Of a DNA stretch of 64,000 bases, positions 35,477 to 42,482 are shown piece by piece. The translations under genes were made by a program, and so were the position numbers. Below the pieces are notes generated by a model. It was not told the DNA's origin and searched no databases. It worked only from the letters and a program-made list of their open reading frames with translations. How positions within the stretch are numbered: position 1 is the first letter of the stretch; the number at the start of each line of letters is the position of its first letter. The stretch comes from Christiangramia fulva (GTDB lineage: Bacteria; Bacteroidota; Bacteroidia; Flavobacteriales; Flavobacteriaceae): NCBI RefSeq assembly GCF_003024155.1, contig NZ_CP028136.1, positions 4,154,001 through 4,218,000 of the forward strand. Reading direction: 5' to 3'.

Positions 35477-36472
35477 TTAAGCAGCATATTTGCATAGATC
35501 TACGTAGGGTGTTCCTCGCTTGATCACCGCAAATGCTCTGGATATAAGCTTATTTCTAACATTGTTCAAGGCTAGCATTTTCGGTTTTCCTTCCTCCACT
35601 TTTCTTTGGTAATATGATCTCAATTCGCCGTCATGTTGAATAGCTGAGATACTTGCCATATTTAATAATGTTTTCATTTTTCTGTCGCTCATTGGATGCC
35701 CTTTTGATCTTCTATACACACTGGTTCCCGAACTATATTGAAAAGGAGCCGTACCACAATAACTCGAAAATTGTCGCCAATCGCTAAAGCGTTCAAAGTT
35801 ACAAGTGTGGTAAATCAGTTGGCAAGCCAGAATTCTACCTACGCCTTTTAAGCTAGTCAGTAATTTGTAATTCTTGCTCATACGATCCTCTCTTTTTACG
35901 AGCTCATCTATCTGTTTTTCCAGTTTCAAAATTTGTTTGCTTAAATAGGCTATGGTGTGCTTTAAACTCTTACAGCTGACATCTGTTGAAGGACTGGATA
36001 AAAGTCCGCTAAGTTCTTCTAATGTTCCCATAAGACCCGTGCGATTTCGCACTAGCTGATCTCTTAGACTTAATAACCTTCCCAGTTCTAATAAAGCTTC
36101 ATCACGAATACTACTGCATACTAACTCTTCCCTGTGCAACCAGGCATACCTGGCAATCATTTGAGCGTCCACACGATCAGTTTTAGTTCTAACAAGTCCC
36201 GAAGATCTTTTGATTACTATCGGATTTTCCTGAACATAGTTTAAACCGTTAGTCTGCATGAAGATCGCTAGCTTCAAGGAATAGTTTCCGGTATGTTCAA
36301 AACAATATAAAACTGACTTTTCGATTTTAGAAAATTTACTAACCCATTTTAAAAGTGAATCGTAACCTGATCTACAGTTATCAAATACCCTATGTTTATT
36401 GTAATTATGGATAAATACATCTAAGGTTTTTTTGGATACATCTATCCCAACGGCTAGCTCATAATTTTTCAT
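35477..36472 (-). CDS. IS110-family DEDD transposase (recombinase)
   Basis: 331 residues. N-terminal RuvC-like DEDD domain: GIDVSKKTLDVFIH (Asp), YCFEHTGNYS (Glu) and the double Asp of KTDRVDAQMIARYA. A coiled-coil region (YLSKQILKLEKQIDELVKRE) leads to the C-terminal Transposase_20 domain with LTSLKGVGRILACQLIYHT, SYCGTAPFQYSSGTSVYRR and the Ser region MSDRKMKTLLNMAS. Members act with a bridge RNA encoded in the element's end. Complete and apparently intact. Confidence 0.95.
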   Translation of the reverse strand: MKNYELAVGIDVSKKTLDVFIHNYNKHRVFDNCRSGYDSLLKWVSKFSKIEKSVLYCFEHTGNYSLKLAIFMQTNGLNYVQENPIVIKRSSGLVRTKTDRVDAQMIARYAWLHREELVCSSIRDEALLELGRLLSLRDQLVRNRTGLMGTLEELSGLLSSPSTDVSCKSLKHTIAYLSKQILKLEKQIDELVKREDRMSKNYKLLTSLKGVGRILACQLIYHTCNFERFSDWRQFSSYCGTAPFQYSSGTSVYRRSKGHPMSDRKMKTLLNMASISAIQHDGELRSYYQRKVEEGKPKMLALNNVRNKLISRAFAVIKRGTPYVDLCKYAA

Positions 36473-36496
36473 ATCTTTAAAATCGAATTAAATGAA

Positions 36497-36632
36497 GTTG
36501 CAGTAACTATTACCTTTAACGGGTCCTGCTAGACCTGGTATTCCAATTAGTTCTTTGCAACATTTATAGAAGCTAAGGGGACTCACACGGTTAATGGTTC
36601 TATTCTAGCAACCGTTCTAGTTCTCCCCTTAG
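36497..36632 (-). ncRNA. Predicted bridge RNA of the IS110-family element
   Basis: In the non-coding end upstream of the transposase, on its strand, two hairpin loops are found. Loop 1: stem CTAAGGGGA/TCCCCTTAG (36624-36632 with 36573-36581) enclosing 42 nt that contain AACGG and TTAACCGTG; the attC target read in the same direction is CAACGGC-TA-CGGTTAAGG, so one segment equals the left target and the other is complementary to the right target (8 nt). Loop 2: stem GTTGCA/TGCAAC plus AACTA/TAGTT (36548-36561 with 36497-36509) enclosing TTGGAATAC, identical to the element's right end (35439-35447), and TAAAGGTA, complementary to its left end (36662-36669). This is the published layout of target- and donor-binding loops. 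Confidence 0.78.
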
Positions 36633-36694
36633 TTTGCTATAATCAATATAACGATTCAAAGTAAAGGTAGCCGTTGTGCACAAGCCTCACAAAA

Positions 36695-37183
36695 ATGAGA
36701 ACTACGATACAAATATTTCTGATTTTGATTTCTACTTTGACATTTGGTCAAAAGAAAATTAGTGGAAAATATTCCAATAAATTCGGAGAAGAAATTGAAT
36801 TAAAAATGGATTCAACCTTTGTTTATAATTGGAAATTTGATCTAGCTTCGAGTTGGTCAAAGGGAAAATGGAGTTTAAAAAATGATACAATTTTCCTGAA
36901 AGTAATTCCAATAATGGACACTACAAAAATTGTAGAGAAGAATAAATATTCAGATAGTTTAATTTTATCATCTGATCAAAAAGCAAGTGTGATTGAAAAA
37001 GATGAACTAATCACAAATGCTTTATCGAGTAGTGGACAAAACCGACAAAATCCACCTACGAAATTAATTATTAAAAATGAAAGATTATTCCGGTTAACTG
37101 AGAATAATAAAATTGATAGTAAAAAACACAAGCATCCGAGTTCGAGCAAAAAATACCAAACATTTTTTATAAAGAGTAAGTAA
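36695..37183 (+). CDS. Cassette gene: exported hypothetical protein
   Basis: About 162 residues from ATG 36695; an ORF can be opened at 36674 but that is inside the R' site. Signal peptide TIQIFLILISTLTFGQ. The mature part begins KKISGKYSNKFGEEIELKMD, a lipocalin-like start seen in small exported proteins of Bacteroidota, and has a basic C terminus (KKHKHPSSSKKYQTFF). First gene of the cassette 36673-37629, which holds two genes. Confidence 0.65.
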   Translation: MRTTIQIFLILISTLTFGQKKISGKYSNKFGEEIELKMDSTFVYNWKFDLASSWSKGKWSLKNDTIFLKVIPIMDTTKIVEKNKYSDSLILSSDQKASVIEKDELITNALSSSGQNRQNPPTKLIIKNERLFRLTENNKIDSKKHKHPSSSKKYQTFFIKSK

Positions 37184-37193
37184 TCATTTTGAA

Positions 37194-37481
37194 ATGAGAA
37201 CGGAGAAAAAAAAGATTATTGACAATCCTTGGAACAACATCGGAGTGATTTTCGTAACCGTAATTGTTTTTACTACAATTACAATGTCAGCACCAGATTT
37301 AAATCAAGCAGAGCTTGGCGGTTTAGCTAATTTATTTTTCCCCGCAGTATTTGGACTTATAACTATTTTGATTTATCTAATTTCAAGAATATTTATCCGA
37401 AAGTGGAATTGGATAATAACAATTTGTGGAATTATATATATAGGATATTTATCAATAATGCTATTTTTTGATAAGCTTTAA
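37194..37481 (+). CDS. Cassette gene: small membrane protein
   Basis: 95 residues, 10 bp after the exported protein gene. Three hydrophobic segments: IGVIFVTVIVFTTITMSA, LFFPAVFGLITILIYLIS and WIITICGIIYIGYLSIMLFF. No known family. Ends 22 bp before attC-like site 9. Confidence 0.65.
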   Translation: MRTEKKKIIDNPWNNIGVIFVTVIVFTTITMSAPDLNQAELGGLANLFFPAVFGLITILIYLISRIFIRKWNWIITICGIIYIGYLSIMLFFDKL

Positions 37482-37503
37482 AATACATTGGACAAAAGGC
37501 CAG

Positions 37504-37637
37504 TGCACAACAACGCATAACTCAAATAGGCGGTGAAATTTTAAAGAAAATAAGTATCTTGATCAACAATCCAGGCTTAAGCCGACAAGTTCGCTTTCCC
37601 TACTCCGCCAACTTGTGTTATGCGAAGCCGTTGTGCG
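37504..37637 (+). repeat. attC-like site 9
   Basis: R'' TGCACAAC with flank GGCCAG is the inverse of GTTGTGCACAAGCC at the end of site 8, showing that the cassette boundaries pre-date or ignore the IS110 insertion. L'' CGCATAACTCAA, L' TTGTGTTATGCG, R' GTTGTGCG. Confidence 0.85.
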
Positions 37638-37647
37638 TAATTTACTT

Positions 37648-38340
37648 ATGAAGAAATTCCTTTTAATATTCTTTTTAATTCTCCAGAATGTTTATTCTCA
37701 AAAGAATTATACCGAATTACAAGAACTTGGTTTGCATGGAAATGTAGAATCAATAATTACTAAATCCTACTCAAGCAAGATTGATTCAACCGACCTCATT
37801 TCTAAACAAATTGCGATTTTTAATAAAAAAGGAAACATAATTAAAATAATAGATTCAATTTACGAATCTGGCAAACTTAAAGTCGCAGAAAAAGAATATT
37901 AAGAAAGTATTGATGGAACTAAAAGTTTATTCAAAATTAAGATAAATGGTGAGTTATCTGAATATGGTTCTTATAATTGGATAGATGATAGAAATTATAC
38001 AATTATTGCATTTGGAGATGATGCCATAAAAACTGAATACAGATATTATCTCAGTCAAAACTTAAGAGATAGTATTGGACGAACTAAATTTTATCTATAC
38101 AACCCAAAAGATTATTCTACTGTAGAATATTTAGCAAGTTCAGAATATCAAAATTTTTATGACGAGAATGGAAATTTGAGGAAGGTAATAGAGTTTGATG
38201 ATCTTGATAATGAGAAACAAGTAATAATCTATAAAACTATAGAACTCGATGAATTAGGAAATAGAACAAAAGTCAAATTATTTGATAAAGAATCAGATTC
38301 ATTGATTTTAATTAGAACTATTAAATATAATTATTACTAA
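37648..38340 (+). pseudogene. Cassette gene: exported protein broken by an in-frame TAA
   Basis: ATG 37648 begins a signal peptide KKFLLIFFLILQNVYSQ and a mature part with LHGNVESIITKSYSSK. The frame meets TAA at 37900-37902 after KVAEKEY and then continues in the same frame without a stop to TAA 38338-38340 (ESIDGTKSLFKIKINGELSE... to ...LIRTIKYNYY), 231 codons in all. The second half is normal protein-like sequence with alternating strands, so one nonsense mutation (or a base error) splits a single exported protein of unknown function. Confidence 0.75.
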
Positions 38341-38349
38341 AGTAAACAA

Positions 38350-38483
38350 CGCACAACAGCGGTTCATCTCAAATTACGGGTTTTACAAAAAAGAACTAAA
38401 TTAGATTCCTAACAAACTAAAGCGTTAGCCGACAAGTCCGCGTTCCTACTCCCGCAACTTGCGATAACCGCGGCCGTTACCTA
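38350..38483 (+). repeat. attC-like site 10
   Basis: R'' CGCACAAC with flank GTAAACAA is the inverse of GTTGTGCGTAATTTAC at the end of site 9 (14 of 16). L'' CGGTTcATCTCAA (extra C) against TTGCGATAACCG, R' GTTACCTA. The matching R'' at the far end of the next cassette is not found; it was lost at the IS3 insertion. Confidence 0.85.
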
Positions 38484-38512
38484 CAATAGCCACATTGAAA
38501 TCGTAAAGAATT

Positions 38513-38596
38513 ATGAAAAAAATAATATTATATTTTAGTTTAATTTCAGTTTTAGTTTCTTGCTCTAAAGCAGATTGTGATAATCCATTAGTGTAA
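38513..38596 (+). pseudogene. Last cassette gene: lipoprotein truncated by the IS3 element
   Basis: ATG 38513 opens a lipoprotein signal ending SVLVSCSKADC and stops after 27 codons at 38594-38596, one base before the left end of the IS3-family element. The product is a signal peptide with a 10-residue tail, so the gene has evidently lost its 3' part. Confidence 0.6.
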
Positions 38597-38658
38597 TACT
38601 CCCCGAAATTCAGACCATAGGTTGAGTTAAAAAATAGTTTATTAAATTCACCGAACCT

Positions 38659-38916
38659 ATGAAGAAATCCAGAAGAAAATTTAGTGCACAATTTAAAGCC
38701 AATGTAGCCTTAGAAGCTATCAAAGAACGTCATACTCTAGCAGAACTCTCCGAGCGTTTTGAAGTAAGCGCAGTAATGATCTCCCGATGGAAGAAGGAGT
38801 TCCAGAAAAACATGGCCCAGGCATTTGAAAAAGAGCAACCTAAGAAAACCGATCAGGTGGATCCAGAGAAGCTTTATGCTCAGATCGGTCAGCTCAAAGT
38901 AGAGAATGATTTTTAA
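38659..38916 (+). CDS. IS3-family OrfA (HTH protein)
   Basis: 85 residues. Helix-turn-helix of the IS3 OrfA type: KKSRRKFSAQFKANVALEAI and LAELSERFEVSAVMISRWKK, then a leucine-zipper-like tail (KLYAQIGQLKVENDF). It ends at TAA 38914-38916 in a T4A9 tract (38911-38923). Slipping back one base there would read LKKKLKENRSMSD and enter OrfB, giving the OrfAB transposase by -1 programmed frameshifting. Confidence 0.9.
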   Translation: MKKSRRKFSAQFKANVALEAIKERHTLAELSERFEVSAVMISRWKKEFQKNMAQAFEKEQPKKTDQVDPEKLYAQIGQLKVENDF

Positions 38917-38942
38917 AAAAAAAGCTTAAAGAAAACAGGTCT

Positions 38943-39827
38943 ATGAGCGATCGGAGGTCCCTGATCAGTAGCCGACAAAAGCGAATGAGTATCCGTAAGC
39001 AATGTCAACTACTCTCAGTCAATAGAAGCTCGTTATATTATCGTCCCAAGGAAGAAAAACCCGAAAATTTAAAGATCATGCGTATCATGGACGAACATGC
39101 TATCAAACATCCGGCTGAAGGAGTCAAGTCAATGGTCTTCATGTTAGGTCTGAGGGGCTATCATGTAAATCCTAAACGAGTGAGAAGACTGCTTCGTAAA
39201 ATGGGCCACAGAACGATATATCCAAAGAAGAACCTGAGTAAGTTGGGACAGGCAAAGTACATCCGCCCTTATCTTTTACATAAAATGCCTATAGACAGGG
39301 CTAACCAGGTCTGGAGTATTGATATCACCTATATCCCCATGAAAAAAGGATTCATGTACTGTACGGCTATCATCGATGTATACAGTCGTAAGATCATGGG
39401 CTGGGGTATCTCCAACAGCCTGGAAACAAAATGGTGTTTACAGGTACTTGAGGACGCTATCAAACGCCATGGAAAGCCAGAGATCATTAATACCGATCAA
39501 GGTTCTCAGTTTACTTCTGCAGCATGGACCTTAACCCTAGAGGAAGAGGGTATAAAAATATCTATGGATGGTAAAGGAAGAGCTATTGACAATAGATGGA
39601 TCGAGCGCTTTTGGAGAACACTTAAGTACAAATATATCTATTTAAACCCTCCTGAAAATGGTCTTGAACTCTATGAAGGAATACGAGATTATATAGAATA
39701 TTATAATCATCAAAAAATACATCACACCTTCAAGGAAATCCCAGGGCAACGTTACCAGGAATCAATAAATAAAACAAAGAATAGTAACCCTAAATCATTA
39801 ACTAAGAAAACACCTGTTTTGGTCTAG
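38943..39827 (+). CDS. IS3-family OrfB (DDE transposase)
   Basis: 294 residues. HTH_21 region (RKQCQLLSVNRSSLYYRP) and the integrase core with DDE residues in VWSIDITYIPM, IINTDQGSQFTS and NRWIERFWRTLKYKYIYL. Intact. It lies in the -1 frame relative to OrfA. Expressed mainly as an OrfAB fusion. Confidence 0.93.
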   Translation: MSDRRSLISSRQKRMSIRKQCQLLSVNRSSLYYRPKEEKPENLKIMRIMDEHAIKHPAEGVKSMVFMLGLRGYHVNPKRVRRLLRKMGHRTIYPKKNLSKLGQAKYIRPYLLHKMPIDRANQVWSIDITYIPMKKGFMYCTAIIDVYSRKIMGWGISNSLETKWCLQVLEDAIKRHGKPEIINTDQGSQFTSAAWTLTLEEEGIKISMDGKGRAIDNRWIERFWRTLKYKYIYLNPPENGLELYEGIRDYIEYYNHQKIHHTFKEIPGQRYQESINKTKNSNPKSLTKKTPVLV

Positions 39828-39926
39828 TAAATGGGGAGTATCCCATTACATAATGCAATTAATGCCAGTTTCTTTCTCTTACCCTTCTGTACGCAGGAAG
39901 ATATTCCTTAGAGTTGATCTAAAAGA

Positions 39927-40124
39927 CTATTCATAAAACCTTCCTTTAAGCAGGCTCTTCTGAACTACTCCTGTATAGACTAGCAAAAGAGTAAATGAAA
40001 GGATCAAGACCAGAAGAATTCCGCGAACTGCCCCTGTAGTCATAAAAACTGTCAATTCTGAAGCGATTAGATAGCGTACTGCTACATCCACTTTGCTGAT
40101 ATGCTGTGCTTTTAAATTTTTCAT
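39927..40124 (-). CDS. Small membrane protein, copy 2 of a paralogous pair
   Basis: 65 residues, clearly homologous to the 26665-26859 product: KNLKAQHISKVDVAVRYLIA, ILLVLILSFTLLLVYTGV and VVQKSLLKGRFYE. It lies just past the IS3 element, so the two copies bracket the cassette array in the same orientation. Upstream is an FNR/CRP-like operator with the same spacing as copy 1. Divergent from the Crp-family regulator gene at 40284. Function unknown. Confidence 0.75.
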   Translation of the reverse strand: MKNLKAQHISKVDVAVRYLIASELTVFMTTGAVRGILLVLILSFTLLLVYTGVVQKSLLKGRFYE

Positions 40125-40165
40125 GATTATGGGATTTAAAAGTGATTATAACATTTTTACACCAT

Positions 40166-40211
40166 CAAAGTTCGCACATATATACCTCTTCGCCATTGAC
40201 TTAAGTCACAT
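40166..40211 (-). promoter_or_regulatory. FNR/CRP-type operator (CATTGACTTAAGTCACAT) with -7 element, class II spacing
   Basis: Operator at 40194-40211 contains the palindrome TGACTTAAGTCA. On the minus strand GAACTTTG (40166-40173) is the -7 element; centre-to-TTTG distance is 35 bp, identical to the other copy. It also lies 73 bp upstream of the plus-strand Crp-family gene, so it may control both directions. Confidence 0.6.
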
Positions 40212-40283
40212 ATTAATTTTAATATTAAACCCTATATTGAAGTTCATTGCAGGTTTTTATAAAGTATTTTATAGCTTCGGAAT

Positions 40284-40856
40284 ATGGGAAATAATTTAAG
40301 ACACAGCATAAAAGAGAAAATTGATATCAGTGAAGAAGAATTAGCTTTTGCCGAAAGCCTATTTGTGCGCCGAAACCTAGTAAAAAAAGACTCTATTTTA
40401 AATCAGGGAGAAATCTGTTCTTCTACCATTTTTGTGGAAGAAGGATTGCTTCGCAGTTATACTATCGATTCCAAAGGCAAAGAACATATTCTCCAGTTTA
40501 CCACCGAAGGAAGATGGACAGCCGATCTTTCAAGTTTCTTTTCCGGAGAGCCTTCATTATATAATATTGAAGCCCTTGAAAATTGCGAATTATTACTTTT
40601 AACTAATCAAAAATGGGATCTTCTTTTAAAAAAACTACCCGATTTTGAAAGATATTTTCGAATGCTCATTCAAAATAACCTCATCGCAACCCAAGGACGT
40701 CTAATGGGTACTATAAGTTCTAACGCAGAAGAAAGGTACCGAAAATTAATAACCGATTTTCCAAACATTATCCAAAGAGTTCCGCAGCACATGATCGCCT
40801 CCTACCTTGGAATTACCAGGGAGACTTTAAGCCGTATTAGAAGGCAAATATTTTAG
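40284..40856 (+). CDS. Crp/Fnr-family transcriptional regulator
   Basis: 190 residues. N-terminal cyclic-nucleotide-binding-type beta roll (SILNQGEICSSTIFVEEGLL, KEHILQFTTEGRW) and a C-terminal winged helix with recognition segment IASYLGITRETLSRIRRQ. It has no FNR-type Cys cluster, so it does not sense oxygen with an Fe-S cluster; ligand unknown. It is a good candidate to bind the operator that lies between it and the small membrane-protein gene and the one at 26932. Confidence 0.9.
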   Translation: MGNNLRHSIKEKIDISEEELAFAESLFVRRNLVKKDSILNQGEICSSTIFVEEGLLRSYTIDSKGKEHILQFTTEGRWTADLSSFFSGEPSLYNIEALENCELLLLTNQKWDLLLKKLPDFERYFRMLIQNNLIATQGRLMGTISSNAEERYRKLITDFPNIIQRVPQHMIASYLGITRETLSRIRRQIF

Positions 40857-41379
40857 AATATACGGGATCTTATAATTTTTTCCACCCCAGGCCTCTTCTT
40901 CCAATTTTCGGGATTAATTTGATGTTTATTAAAGTATTCCAGTAATCGCTATTTTTGTCAAAGGGGAAAAAATTGGCTGAGAGAAATTAGCGAGCGGACT
41001 TATAATATCTACTGCTTCCAAATCGAAAACCTGAGAATCTGAAAAAATTGATAGCCCTAGATCTCTTTAAATAAAAAGGAATTTCGCTATCAGAAGAGCT
41101 ACCCATCTCTAAAAAGATTTTTTACAATCACCTCAGGTTTAAAGAAGATTTGAGCGGCAAAGCAATAGACTAACAGTTTTTCTGCGAATTGAGCTTGTAG
41201 AGGATGGATAAAATTATTGCTTCTAGTGACCTTTCTAAAAGTTATTCCACCGTAAATTAACCAGGCATTCCATTAGCCTAAGCTTGTAAAGTATTTGTAT
41301 CTAACCAAAAACAATATGATCTTTACCTTTATAGTTAAGCAAGTTAAAATTGGACCTCTAATTAATCCATGGACTAAAT
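40857..41379. other. Intergenic, no gene seen
   Basis: 522 bp without an ORF on either strand. One stretch (about 41090-41170) could be read as a short helical peptide with stops, possibly a decayed gene, but the similarity is too weak to name. No RNA structure recognised. Confidence 0.5.
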
Positions 41380-42480
41380 ATGACAAAGAGGGATATTTCT
41401 ATAGAAAAAAAATTAGAAGAGCGCATCAAAGAATTATCGTGCCTCTATGAAGTGTCCTCTGCCCTTCGGAAACATACAGATTCCATTGCCGATACACTAT
41501 GGGAAATTTGTTACAGCACCCGAAGGGCCTGGATGTTTTCAGATATCGCGATCGTTCAACTGAAATATGAGGATCATGAGCTTATAACCTCTGGTATACC
41601 AGACAAAAATATTTCTCAGGAAAGCATTATAACTGTTGCCGGCGAGGCAAAAGGCTTTTTAAAAATATATTATGATCTGGGGCTTCATCCAGCTGCCTAT
41701 TTCTTAGAAGAAGAACAAAAATTACTGGACAGAATCGCCCTGGAAATAGAACAATTTTTTGAACGTCAGGATACAAAAAAGAAAGAGGAAGTCTTAAGAA
41801 GAAGCGCCGAACGAAATGACCGACTTTCCATTTTAGGAGAAATCACTGCAGGTATAGCCCATGAATTAAATACGCCCCTGGGCAATATTCTTGGTTTTTC
41901 CGAACTTATCAAATCTCAAACAAAGGATAAGCAGGTGCAGGCGGATAGTGAGAAAATTATCAAAGCGGCCATTTATTCAAGAGAGGTTGTAAAAAAACTT
42001 ATGTTTTTTGCCTGTGAGATGCCTCAAAATAAAAATTGGATATTAGTTAAACCTGTTATTGAACAGGCATTGCGTTTATTGGGTCAGAATTTCAAAAAGG
42101 CCCAGGTTCATTATGAATTTAGAATTGACAATAACCAACTAAAGGCCCAATTAGATAGCATACAATTTACTCAGGTCTTATTTAATTTACTTATTAATGC
42201 TATTTATGTTTCCCCCCCTGGAGGTAAAATTACTATAGAAATTAAAAGCAATCCAGAAGCATTTGAAATGAGAATTATCGATCAGGGACCAGGGATTCCA
42301 GAAAAGCTTAAATCTAAAATTTTTGAACCATTCTTTACTACCAAACCGGTAGGCGAAGGTTCCGGTCTGGGTTTAAGTGTAGTGCATGGAATCATTAAAA
42401 GTCATCGTGGCGAAATAGTTACTTTTGACAATCCGCCTGCCGGCACTGTTTTTCAAATAACTTTACCTTTAAAAATGTGA
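41380..42480 (+). CDS. Soluble sensor histidine kinase (NtrB-like)
   Basis: 366 residues, no membrane segments. N-terminal ~130 residues are GAF-like (LSCLYEVSSALRKHTDSIAD, FLEEEQKLLDRIALEIEQFF); H-box GIAHELNTPLGNILGFSEL with the phospho-acceptor His near residue 162; N-box VLFNLLINAIYVSPPGGKI; G1 DQGPGIPE; F-box FEPFFTTKPVGEGSGLGLSV. It overlaps or abuts the NtrC-type regulator gene (stop 42478-42480, next ATG 42483) and is its partner. Signal unknown; cytoplasmic. Confidence 0.93.
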   Translation: MTKRDISIEKKLEERIKELSCLYEVSSALRKHTDSIADTLWEICYSTRRAWMFSDIAIVQLKYEDHELITSGIPDKNISQESIITVAGEAKGFLKIYYDLGLHPAAYFLEEEQKLLDRIALEIEQFFERQDTKKKEEVLRRSAERNDRLSILGEITAGIAHELNTPLGNILGFSELIKSQTKDKQVQADSEKIIKAAIYSREVVKKLMFFACEMPQNKNWILVKPVIEQALRLLGQNFKKAQVHYEFRIDNNQLKAQLDSIQFTQVLFNLLINAIYVSPPGGKITIEIKSNPEAFEMRIIDQGPGIPEKLKSKIFEPFFTTKPVGEGSGLGLSVVHGIIKSHRGEIVTFDNPPAGTVFQITLPLKM

Positions 42481-42482
42481 TC

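Larger units (their letters stand above)
35442..36669 (-). mobile_element. IS110-family insertion sequence in an attC-like site
   Basis: About 1,228 bp. The transposase lies on the minus strand with a long (about 197 bp) non-coding end upstream of it and only ~35 bp downstream, the layout of the IS110 group. There are no terminal inverted repeats and no clear target duplication beyond the shared GTA. The site of entry is the L'-R' spacer of an attC-like site, at TTAACC-GTA-GCCGTT. Confidence 0.88.
35317..36680 (+). repeat. attC-like site 8, split by an IS110-family element
   Basis: Left part 35317-35441: R'' TTGCCAAC (inverse of GTTGGCAA ending site 7), L'' CGGTTAAGGCAA, L' TTGTCCTTAACCG, ending GTA. 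Right part 36670-36680: GCC followed by R' GTTGTGCA. Joining them restores CCTTAACCGTAGCCGTTGTG, as in site 6. The GTA occurs at both junctions and is the likely shared core. Confidence 0.85.
27448..38596 (+). mobile_element. Integron-like cassette array without integrase (CALIN-like), 10 attC-type sites
   Basis: Ten repeats of about 135 bp alternate with short genes, all on the plus strand (apart from an inserted IS110 element). Each site starts with AAC and ends with CCGTT; the inner arms are complementary. In nine successive cassettes the bases following the upstream GTT reappear, reverse-complemented, just before the AAC at the cassette's own end: for example GTTACCCACA / TGTGGGTAAC around the mercury operon and GTTGGCATTAATAC / GTACTAATGCCAAC around mazEF. 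That is the relation expected of cassettes built by recombination at G^TT. A lone GTTGGCAC at 27448 begins the array. No tyrosine recombinase gene is present in the window. Two IS elements have entered the array. Confidence 0.85.
38597..39840 (+). mobile_element. IS3-family insertion sequence
   Basis: About 1,244 bp between TACTCCCC (38597) and GGGGAGTA (ending 39840); inner parts of the ends also match (AGACCA in both). Contains orfA and orfB in a -1 arrangement. No clear target-site duplication was found at the borders, which suggests a deletion next to the element after insertion. Confidence 0.88.

Noticed and set aside
28053-38483. The ~135 bp repeats as REP elements, MITEs or a CRISPR array
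   Set aside because: The outer arms differ from site to site and match the preceding cassette boundary instead of their own other end, which fits integron cassettes but not MITE or REP copies. Spacing is 0.5-2.7 kb with genes between, so not CRISPR.
40284-40856. Oxygen-sensing FNR
   Set aside because: No N-terminal or central Cys cluster for an Fe-S centre, despite the FNR-like operator upstream.
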